From NCBI GenBank assembly GCA_039583875.1, contig CM077163.1:236398646-236462645 (forward strand): a stretch of 64,000 nucleotides of DNA, read 5' to 3'. A model generated the notes under the pieces. The model was not told the DNA's origin and did no database searches. It saw nothing but the letters and a program-made list of their open reading frames with translations. A program made the position numbers and the translations under genes. This document shows, in pieces, positions 56,030 through 64,000 of the stretch. How positions within the stretch are numbered: the stretch's first letter is position 1; every line of letters begins with the position of its first letter. The stretch comes from Platanthera guangdongensis. Lineage: Eukaryota > Streptophyta > Magnoliopsida > Asparagales > Orchidaceae.

Positions 56030-57200
56030 ATGGCAGGAGAAGCTGCCCGCATGACAAAAGGGACAACACTGGGGGGAGGGGGCAGGTTGGTCCAGTTCCC
56101 CCTCACCGGCGTGTCATCAAACCATAAGGAGAACTCCCTAGTGCGGATGTCCACGGCCGTAGAGCCAGTTTAGACAAAGGATATGAAGTTCAACATTACT
56201 ACAATCACCCAAAAGCAGCAGGCATCAGACCAACAGAAGTTGAAAGGCTCACACGCGAAGAAGTTCTCAACTTAATCGCAGAAGAACGCAAGCGGGCCAA
56301 GCAATGTGCTGCTCCCGCCAGCCGCCCTCTCCATCATAACTTGTCATTTTCACCCGAGGTTCAGGCACACCCAATCCCTCACGGTTTCAAGCTCCCAAAG
56401 ATCGAGGCATACAATGGTACAAGTGACCTGTCAGATCATGTCAGACACTTCGCAATCATGATGCAACTTTGCAATGCCCCCGATCAACTGTTGTGCCAAG
56501 ATTTTCCGGCGACCCTAAAAGGGCAAGCTCGCACCTGGTTCATTTCCTTGAAGGAAGGAGCAATCAAGGATTTCACGGAAATAACACAATAATTCACGGA
56601 TCAGTTCATCGCCAGCCGTCGAATATTCAACGATCCTTCCCACCTGACCAGTATCTGTCAAAGTGAAGGGGAAACCCTTAAAGATTTTTTCTGCCGTTTC
56701 ACCACTAAGGCACGACGAATCCCTAGGATAAAATCAGAGTTCCTACGCGGATTTCTTCTTGGAGGGCTTCACCCTGGTGGCTTCCACTCCGTACTATTAC
56801 GAGAGACTATACCCAACTATCCCAATCTTATTCGACGGATCGATGCCCAGATTGCCGCAGATGATGCAGTTGAAGTACACCGCGAACAATTTAAAAGCAA
56901 CTCAAAGAGGTAATGAGAGCAAGGGTTGACACCATTACCGGTTCCCAAAAAGATCAACTCACGCTGTGTCAACCCTCGACGGGCTGGGGGCATCACCAAG
57001 ACCTCACTCCCCTCAACACTTTGTGAGCAGAAGTGTTGCTCGCCATATACAACCATCTGTCTCTCCAAAGGCCAAGGGCTCTTACTCCAAATTCAGGAAA
57101 CCAATCTAAGTGTTGCAACTTCCATCAAGGTCACAAGCATAAGACAGAAGATTGTTCGCGATTGAAGACAGAAATCAAATGATTCATTCGCCTCGGATAC
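56030..57200 (+). pseudogene. Ty3/gypsy gag
   Basis: ATG at 56030 (MAGEAARMTKG), with a TAG near 56170 and a frame change before LTREEVLNLIAEERKRAK. The retrotransposon gag domain follows: IPHGFKLPKIEAYNGTSDLS, DHVRHFAIMMQLCNAPDQLL, ARTWFISLKEGAIKDF, a TAA near 56590, then FFCRFTTKARRI. The zinc knuckle is of the C-x2-H-x4-H-x4-C kind (CNFHQGHKHKTEDC, about 57105-57146) and is followed by LKTEIK, a stop, then FIRLGYL, the usual Tat sequence. At least four lesions. Gag packages element RNA. No protease or pol follows. Confidence 0.85.
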
Positions 57201-57417
57201 CTCGAGAGTTCTTTCCAAAGCAAGGGCTCCAAATCAACATGTCAAGAATGATCTGGCACGGGGACAATCCCCAGGACGAACATCCCAAAAAAGAGTTTGC
57301 TTTCAGCCAAATGAGCATCCAGAGCTCCATCACCACTGCTTTTATTTTTTATTTTTAACACTCGTGAGACAAACAACAAGTGTTATTTCCAATCTTATTG
57401 ATGACTGTTTTACAGAG

Positions 57418-58300
57418 TGTTCGGTGTTCCCAACAAGGGACTTCAGACTCTCCCTTTACAGAGTATTCGGTGTTCCCAACAAGGGACTCCGGCCTCTCCC
57501 TTTATAGAGTGTTCAGTGTTCCCAACAAGGGACTCTGACCACTCCCATTACAGAGTGTTCGGTGTTCCCAATAAGGGGCTTCAGCCTCTCCCTTTACAGA
57601 GTGTTCGGTGTTCCCAACAAGGGACTCCGACCTCTCCCTTTACAGAGTATTCGATGTTCGTAACAAGGGACTCCGGCCTCTCCCATTACAGAGTGTTCGG
57701 TGTTCCCAACAAAGGATTCTGGCCTCTCCCTTTAGACAGTGTTCGGTGTTCCCAACAAGGGACTCTGGCCTCTCCCTTTACAAAGTGTTTAGTGTTCCCA
57801 ACAAGGGACTCCGACATCTCCCTTTACAGATTGTTTGGTGTTCCCAACAAGGGAATCCGACCTCTCCCTTTACAGAGTGTTCGGTGTTCCCAACAAGGGA
57901 CTCCAGACTCTCACTTTATATAGTGTTCGGTGTTCCTAACAAGGGATTTCAGCTCTCCCTTCACAGAGTGTTCAATTTTCCCAACAAGGAACTCCGTCCT
58001 CTCCATTTACAGAGTGTTCGGTGTTCCCAACAAGGGACTCTAGCCTCTCCCTTTACAGAGCGTTCGGTGTTCCCAACAAGGGATTTCAGTCTCTCCCTTT
58101 ATAGAGTGTTTGGTGTTCCCAACAAGGGACTCCGGCCTCTCCTTTTACAGAGTATTTGATGTTCCCAACAAGGGACTCCGACCACTCCCGTTACAGAGTG
58201 TTCGGTATTCCCAACAAGGGACTCTGACCTCTCCTTTATAGAGTGTTTGATGCTCCCAATAAGGGACTCTGGCCTCTCCTTTTAAAGAGTGTTCAGATCG
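57418..58300 (+). repeat. 46-bp tandem repeat, about 19 copies
   Basis: The unit reads GGTGTTCCCAACAAGGGACT then CCGGCCTCTCCCTTTACAGAGTGTTC. Copies are 80-95 percent alike by eye, two with single-base deletions (near 57950 and 58230). Because 46 is not a multiple of three, three units make a 46-residue period. Two frames stay open for 168 and 183 codons although there is no sign of a real protein. It lies between gag and the antisense ORF, as in Retand elements. Confidence 0.95.
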
Positions 58301-58637
58301 CCGCAAAAGAGATCATGGCCTCTTCAATTCAAAGCTTAGCTAGGTCTCACAAACCAAGCCACGAGCGAGCCTCGCAAAACTAAGTCGCTAGCGATCCTCT
58401 TGTGAACTAGGTTACTAATCAGCTACAGACACAATTAAAGCCCACACAAAGCAACACTACGAGCCAAACAGTGCTCAGGCAAGAAGAAGAAAAAAGACAC
58501 AATAATTATCACAGCAACATACAAATACATGCGCAAACGCGCCAATCAAGGTCCGTCAAACAACAAAGACGGCATACAAAATACCCAACTAAAAAAATCA
58601 AAAGATGCAGATACACTAATACAAAGAAATAGCGCTG
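58301..58637. other. Internal non-coding stretch of the Tat/Retand-like element
   Basis: No gene seen. AGCGAGCCTCGC and related short GC motifs near 58370 only. Confidence 0.5.
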
Positions 58638-61625
58638 CTACACGTCAGCCACGATAAAATCAGAGCTCTCATCGCCAAAGATATCATCAAAGCTAAGGGC
58701 AGACACATCACATCCCAAGCTCCTGCCAACAAGATGAAAAGCCCTCGAGACTCCACGCCTGAGTGACAACTCTCGAACATCTTTCATCTGAGGCTCCACC
58801 TCCTTGCTCCAAATCTCATCGCGAACTTCCTCGCTAATCAAGCAACAATCTCGCATATAATCCAGAGACTCCATGTGTAACACCCCAGATTTGGATAAAG
58901 GGGTCGATTTATGTTTCTGGACCTTTTTGGTTTCTGGCAGAGGGCACACGACCCGGGACACGGGCGTGTCGTGTCCCAGGCCGTGTCAGGTCGTGTCGAC
59001 GACTTGGCCGCGTGGTTGACACTCCGCGCTCGACGAAGTGTCGAGTGAGGGCACACAGCATGCGACACGGGCGTGTCACAGGGCGTGTCGAGCCCGTGTC
59101 GACACTCGGCCCGGGGTGTCGACATTTTTTTCGCTCGACTTTGTGTCGAGACGAGGCACACGGCCTAGGACATGGGCGTGTCAAAGGCCGTGTGGGTCTG
59201 TCGACGATCTTCGGTCGACGATGTTCACTCGACGAGTATCGAGTGTCGAGTGTCGAGTGTCGAGACTGGGGCACACGGCCTGTGACACGGGCGTGTCACA
59301 AGGCGTGTCCCGCTTGGTAGACGATCTTCGCTCGACGTTTTTCCGCGGTATCGACACAAAGGCTGTCGACGAGTGTCGAGACTTAGCACACGGCTTGGGA
59401 CACGGGCGTGTCCCAGGCCGTGTCACCTCTCGGGATGTTTTCAGGGCCGTGTCAATGGAGGCACACGGCCGGCCACACGGCCGTGTCATTGGGGACACGG
59501 GCGTGTCGGATCGAACACGGGCGTGTCGGATGCTCGTGTGTTGTTCCAGGCGCGTCGATTTGAGACGGCGAATGAGGCACACAGCCCTGGACACGGGCGT
59601 GCCAGGCCGTGTTCGGCCCAGGTATTTTATTTTTCAGGCGGATCGTGGCCATTCTCTTCCTGATTTTAGGATCTGACGGTTTAGGATTGTTCTTGGGGAG
59701 TTAAGTCCGAGAATAGGGTTGGAAACCCTCATTCTTCTTCAAGTTTTTCTCGTACTAATTTCTAGAGAGAAGGGAGAGCAAGGAAGAAGGTGAAGGAGGG
59801 TTTGGGCTGTAGGAGAAGCTTCAGTGCTCCAAATCGCGAGCCGAGTTCGGATCCGTGGAGGCTAGATCTTTGCGAGGGTTTTCATCCGAATATTTTGCCA
59901 TGGCAAGGAAGAGGAGTCGGAAGGTAATGACACTTCTCCTCTCGGTCTTAGGATGCATGTCTTTAGCATCATTTTTCTTTGCTAGTTCTTGGGCACCAAA
60001 CTCTCAAATGAGAGGGGTTTTGGGTCGCCAAGGTTCAAGAGGAACGTCCGGGTTGATTGAGTCCGTCCCCGACATATTTTGCATTAGAGATCCGCTCAGT
60101 TAGTGGATTAGGCATGGTGGGTGAAGCCGTAGTCGCGACCGTTAGTCCGACTCGGTGATGTTGCATACGAACGTTAAGGATTCGTAGAGATTCCGTTGCG
60201 GCAAGACGTCGTTTGTGATGTGGTGATGTTTTTCCCCCTTTTTCTCGAGTGAGTACGTGTAGTCGGAACCGGACAAGGTTAGCTCCTCGTGGCAGTAGCT
60301 GTTTTCCTTGGTGGACAAGGTTAGCTCCGCATGAGTTGGAGATGATTTCCTTGGTGCGCGGAAACGCTGCAGTACAAGTGAGGGACTAGGGTGGAATTGT
60401 CTTGGTTTGTGATGCGCCAAGGCATGGCTATGTCTCCGTGGTCGGCTGGCTATCCCGTGACGTTCACGTCATGTGTGGAGAGTGTCCCGGCGAGACTAGT
60501 CCCCTTCTGTGAGACTGACGAGAATGCCAAGCATGGGGGCAAGCCCGGGCAATGAGGCCATGAGCGGGTGGGGTCCGGCAAGGCTTCTTAGAATCAGTCA
60601 GTTTGTGTTGTTGGAATCCTGACATGAGACGTCAGAGCTTGTAGGCAAGCCCGAGTCTAAGACCTTGAGCGGGTGGGGCCTTTGCAAGAGTTCCATGTGG
60701 CGGCCGGTGTGCCGTTAGGGGAAATGGTGTGACCCCTTTGCTTGCGGCTTTATGCCAATGGGGAATCGATGAGTACCCATATGATGTGATGATGTGCTAG
60801 ATGCATACGAGATAAGGTGCCTTGGGTGAAACCCGGGTTGTTGCATACATGATTGCATAAGTAGGCCCTTTTATTATATGCTCAACCAGTAGAGAACATG
60901 TATGATGTGTGTGACATCCAAGCCTGTTTCTGTAGTTGCTTTTCTTGCTTATGATTATTGTATACGAAGTGCTAACTTGCAGGTTGGAGGGGTACCCCGG
61001 GGTCCGTTAGGGGCGGCCGGGAGGAGATGTGTTGTTACACAGTTTGAGGTCAGCCTTTGCTGACCCACGTTACTAATAAATTTTACAGGTTAAGGATCGC
61101 ATGTAGGAGCTAGCTCGCCAGCCAGAAAGGCCTAAGCCTCATGAAGTGCTTTTCTCTTTTGTAGCTCTACTTATATGATGTTATATGTTTGAGACTCATG
61201 TTGTCCGGCTTGCATGCCGAGATAGACTAGGAGTGCTAAGCACATTCTTGACTGTTGTATTGTTTGATTTTGGACACATGTTGTAAGGCCATAAGACCAT
61301 TTGTTTTACTCTTCTTGTAGTGGATAACTTCTTGTCTTGCTGGTGTTTCCGCTGTGTTGTGCAAAATGTTTTGAGTGTGGGTAGCTATATCAACTTTTAA
61401 TACTAAAGCTGTGGCGTCCGTATGTTGTGGGGCCCCGGCCAGACCCATATTATACGGTCATTACAGGGGAGGTGTTACACCATGTACTCTGCAAGACCAG
61501 CAACCTTCAACTCTGACATGTGGTTATCAGAAGATAACACCTCCACTTGGGCTTTCGCCGCACAAAGCTACGTCTCCAAACGAGAACTCTTCTCTTGAGC
61601 ACGCATCATCATCTGTGTAGTCCAC
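58638..61625 (-). pseudogene. Antisense ORF of the Tat/Retand-like element, split by a solo LTR
   Basis: Two minus-strand pieces continue each other across the 2.6-kb LTR. The upstream piece (61625-61485) shows QVEVLSSDNHMSELKVAGLA with a TAG near 61570. The downstream piece (58875-58638) shows MESLDYMRDCCLISEEVRDE, KEVEPQMKDVRELSLRRGV and an acidic C-terminus (SFDDIFGDESSDFIVADV). The frame is kept once the duplicated CCATG is counted once. Upstream it looks coiled-coil-like. Antisense ORFs of this kind are known from Retand and related Tat elements and their function is not established. Inactivated here. Confidence 0.65.
58876..61479 (+). repeat. 2.6-kb gypsy solo LTR (TGTAACACC...GGTGTTACA)
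   Basis: Ends TGTAACACC and GGTGTTACA are perfect inverted repeats, flanked by CCATG at 58871-58875 and 61480-61484. No internal retrotransposon region, hence solo. The first 750 bp carry about ten copies of the palindrome GACACGGGCGTGTC and half-sites GGCCGTGTC/GGCGTGTC interspersed with CGAGTGTCGAG units. A transcribed leader-like part (59750-60160) follows, with TCCGTCCCCGACATATTTTG. The TGTAACACCCC start is common in chromovirus (Tekay/Del) LTRs. Open frames on both strands in 58840-59680 are by-products of the palindromes. Confidence 0.93.
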
Positions 61626-62527
61626 AGCCTCCGCCGTCGTCTGTTTCTTCCGTGGCCGCCGCCGCCGTTATTTACCGACGCCACGACTGTCACTGCCGTC
61701 GTCCGTTTCTCCCGTGGTCGCCGTCGCAGCCGTCTCCCAACGCCTCAACCGTCTCCGCCTTTATTTCCTGACTCCACGGCCGTCGCCACCATCGCTCATT
61801 TCTCCAGCGGCCGCCATCGCCGTCACTCCTCTCTTCCCGGACGTCGCCATCGCTGGCCACTCCCGGTCGTTGGCGGCTATCTCCCTCCTCGCCGACAAGT
61901 TCGCCGACCGTCCAAGGGAGCCCGTCTCCACCGGCCGATCACGCTCCCGCGATCGCTGCCATCGGTTATGTGGGTAACCACCCACGTAACCGCCTGCATG
62001 ATCTCCCGTAATGGAGATAATGCGTTGCCAAAAATAGATTGATCTGCGTTTAATATAAATTATAAAATTAATGTACATATTAAACTATAGTCCTGTAAAA
62101 TTAATTATAATATTTCGGTCTATTAATAGCAGTCATGGTGGTTATGGGATGCGGATAACCGCGTAACCTCCATAACTACCCATGAAACCTATAAATAGGG
62201 CCCCAGACCCTCCCCCCTTTAATTCTCATTCTCTCCTCCCTCGGAAAATCCTCCTACGGATTCTCTCTCTCTTTCCTCTTTCATCCTTCATAATCTTCTC
62301 CTTCTTTGAAGTTCTTCAAGCGCTCCTTGAAGATCTCCGTCATCTTCAACGCCTCCTTTTGAGATCTTCATCTTCTTCGTCTGGGAAATCCTCCTACGAA
62401 TTTTATCTCTCCTTCATTTCTCTTCCTTGCGTGCGTCGCCCCCTGCGCATGTTGCCTTCCTCGCGCACATCCTCTTCCTTGTGCACTCCCACGTGCATCG
62501 ACTCCTTGCGTGCTCCCGCGCGCATCT
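61626..62527 (+). repeat. LTR-like region, possible 3' LTR of the Tat/Retand-like element
   Basis: It follows the LTR layout of this family: a GCCGCCGCC-rich stretch (61630-61960), GTAACCACCC (61980), CATGATCTCCCGTAATGGAG hairpin half (61998), an AT-rich part, TATA (CCTATAAATAGGGCCC, 62190), and a CT-rich leader (62215-62470). The U5 end (ACGTGGA block, CAACA) is missing because copia E begins at about 62528. The start is not resolved. Confidence 0.5.
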
Positions 62528-64000
62528 TTCCATACCAAGCTTGAGGAGCCTGCTTCAACCCATAAAGGGCTCTCCGGAGCTTGCAGACGTAGTTCGGATG
62601 TTCTTCAGAAACATAACCGAGTGGCTGATCCAGAGCTTGCAGACGTAGTTCGGATGTTCTTCAGAAACATAACCGAGCGGCTGATCCATGAAGATGTTCT
62701 TGTCGATCTCTCCGTAAATAAAAGTGTTATTTACGTCCAGCTGCCACATCTTCCAGCCCTGGCAAGCCGCCAAAGCTATCAACACTCGAACTGAAGTCAT
62801 CTTCGCCACTGGACTAAATGTCTCCTCATAGTACTCGTCGTACTGTTGTGAAAACCCTCGAGCCACAAGGCGAGCCTTGTACCGCTCGATGCTTCCATCC
62901 GACTTCTTCTTCAGCATGTAGACCCACTTGTAAGTAACAGGAGTAACACCATCCACCTAGGGCACCAAGTCCCAAGTTTCATTCTTCTTGAGGGCAGCCA
63001 TCTCCTCATCTATGGCATCAACCCACTCTTTTACTCCAGTGGCCTCTTCAAACTTTGAAGGCTCCCGCTCATCCAAGGGGCATGCGAAGAAACAAATAAC
63101 GAAGCTCACCGTGTTTCTAAAGAGGTTGCTCCTTGCTCACCACCTCTGTTGTTTCTTCAGCACCCACTCTATTCCAGGGCACACTTGGAGCATCGCTCCC
63201 CCTGCTTCCTGAACCAGAAGCTTCTGCCCCAGAGCTTGAAACAACCGGAGCTCCCAGTGACACAGATAGCTCCACCTGAAGATCTTCAGCAGCTTCCTGC
63301 TGCCCTTCATTAACCCTGCTCTCCTGCAGTTCAACAGTGCCACATCCATACGACGTCAGCTCATCAAAGACAACATCTCTTGAAACAAAGAACTTCCTTG
63401 TCGTAGGATCCATGCACTTCCACCCCTTCTTCCGCTCATCATAGCCCATAAAGACAAGTTTCCTTGCCTTTGCATCAAGCTTGGTCCTCTGAGCTTCCGG
63501 GATATGAACATAGCAGGTTGATCTGAACACCCGAAGGTGCTCCACACTAGGCTTCTCCTTGAACATCATTTCCACAGGAGACTTCATGTTGATTGGACTT
63601 AGAGACATCCGATTGATGACGCATGTTGCGCATGTTATTCCTTCCGCCCAGAAGGACCTGGGAATGCCCTTTGCATGAAGCCAGCATGTGCAAGTTTTCG
63701 TCAAGTGACAGATCTTCCTCTCCGCCACTTCATTTTGTTGTGGAGTATGAGCACAAGTAAGCTCCCTCTGGATTCTGTGCTTTATGCAGAAGTTAGAGAA
63801 TTCAGATGAGACAAACTCACCACCATTGTCTGATCTGAACTTCATGATCCGCAAGCCAAGCCAGCCCTCCACCAGCTCCTTGAACTCCATAAACAACTAG
63901 AAATCTACTGAATTCTCCTTCATGAAATACACTCAAGTGTATCTTGAGTAGTCATCGATCAAAACCAGCATGTATCTGCTGTCTCCAAGACTAGCGTTAT
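62528..64000 (-). mobile_element. Ty1/copia element E, partial
   Basis: The minus-strand integrase runs off the right edge. Going leftwards: LRIMKFRSDNGGEFVSSEFS (second catalytic Asp), TPQQNEVAERK (catalytic Glu), MMFKEKPSVEHLRVF, GYDERKKGWKCMDPTTRKFF, an acidic linker, and then RT (TYKWVYMLKKKSDGSIERYK, TFSPVAKM, QLDVNNTFIYGEIDKN, MDQPLGYV, APQAWY). It stops at about 62528 before the YVDD box. TAG at about 62958 and a frame break near 63115 interrupt it. It is the same group as elements O and A. The abrupt left end suggests truncation or deletion. Confidence 0.88.
62577..62688 (-). repeat. 56-bp tandem duplication inside the RT of element E
   Basis: GAGCTTGCAGACGTAGTTCG and the next 36 bases occur at 62577 and again at 62633 with one difference (GTGGC/GCGGC). 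Because 56 is not divisible by three it shifts the RT frame ([10 protein letters not shown] occurs in two frames). Confidence 0.96.

Larger units (their letters stand above)
55021..62527 (+). mobile_element. Tat/Retand-like Ty3/gypsy element, pol-less
   Basis: Order: 5' LTR (55021-55945), primer site, gag (56030-57200), a 46-bp tandem array (57418-58300), an antisense ORF (58638-58875 continued at 61485-61625), and an LTR-like region (61626-62527). Long LTRs, a tandem repeat array and antisense ORFs before the 3' LTR are described for the Retand family of Silene and other Tat-lineage elements. No protease, RT or integrase is present, so it is non-autonomous or deleted. A 2.6-kb solo LTR has inserted in the antisense ORF. 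The 3' boundary is not proven. Confidence 0.62.

Noticed and set aside
57417..58159. Repeat protein encoded by the 46-bp array
   Set aside because: Two overlapping frames are equally open, the unit is not a codon multiple, and copies differ by single-base gaps.
58838..59676. Arg/Thr/Ser-rich ORFs in the solo LTR
   Set aside because: They follow the GACACGGGCGTGTC palindromes and lie inside an LTR with defined ends.

Overview
The window is nuclear DNA of a flowering plant and is almost entirely nested transposable elements. Evidence for a plant is the Ty1/copia and Ty3/gypsy lineages, MITEs and hAT copies, non-autonomous Helitrons, a pentatricopeptide-repeat (PPR) gene fragment and very high repeat density. 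It looks like repeat-rich, probably heterochromatic sequence. I see no intact cellular gene, no rRNA or tRNA gene and no CRISPR array. The only host-gene remnant is a broken PPR fragment at 40.2-40.7 kb.

Layout. 0-7.6 kb: an old copia element (O, minus strand) cut by a younger copia element (A, plus strand, 919-6234, target-site duplication GACCC). 7.6-11.2 kb: a truncated gypsy LTR, a hAT transposase tail, a copia RNase H scrap and two gypsy-type LTRs. 11.2-15.1 kb: a non-coding, palindrome-rich stretch with two different hairpin arrays. 15.2-16.2 kb: a non-autonomous hAT. 16.4-22.4 kb: copia B (plus, TSD ACAAC) inserted in a MITE. 22.8-24.4 kb: a 200-bp tandem triplication, an LTR and a MITE. 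24.4-32.7 kb: copia C (minus, TSD CCTTA), with a Helitron-like insertion in the TA-microsatellite of each LTR. 33.5-39.5 kb: a chromovirus tail and further LTRs. 39.7-46.5 kb: two more hAT-type elements (one carrying twelve hairpins), a fold-back element, and a hAT transposon inserted in an 18-bp minisatellite. 46.5-52.3 kb: copia D (minus, TSD ATTTG), the best preserved element. 53-62.5 kb: a solo LTR, a Helitron helicase remnant and a Tat/Retand-like gypsy element with gag, a 46-bp tandem array and an antisense ORF, itself split by a 2.6-kb solo LTR (TSD CCATG). 62.5-64 kb: copia E (minus), running off the window.

How the parts relate. Elements O, A, E and the LTR at 34.6 kb belong to one long-LTR copia group. 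B, C and D form a second group with short LTRs (144-163 bp before later insertions), an unusual sequence after the 5' LTR, and a conserved micro-ORF between pol and the 3' LTR. Several LTRs at 10.3, 23.4, 38.5, 53.0 and 55.0 kb share a U5 block containing ACGTGGA and belong to one gypsy family. The most unusual content is structural: three independent hairpin arrays (12.8-13.7, 14.5-14.9 and 41.2-41.8 kb). In the second of these the stem sequence changes from unit to unit while pairing is kept.
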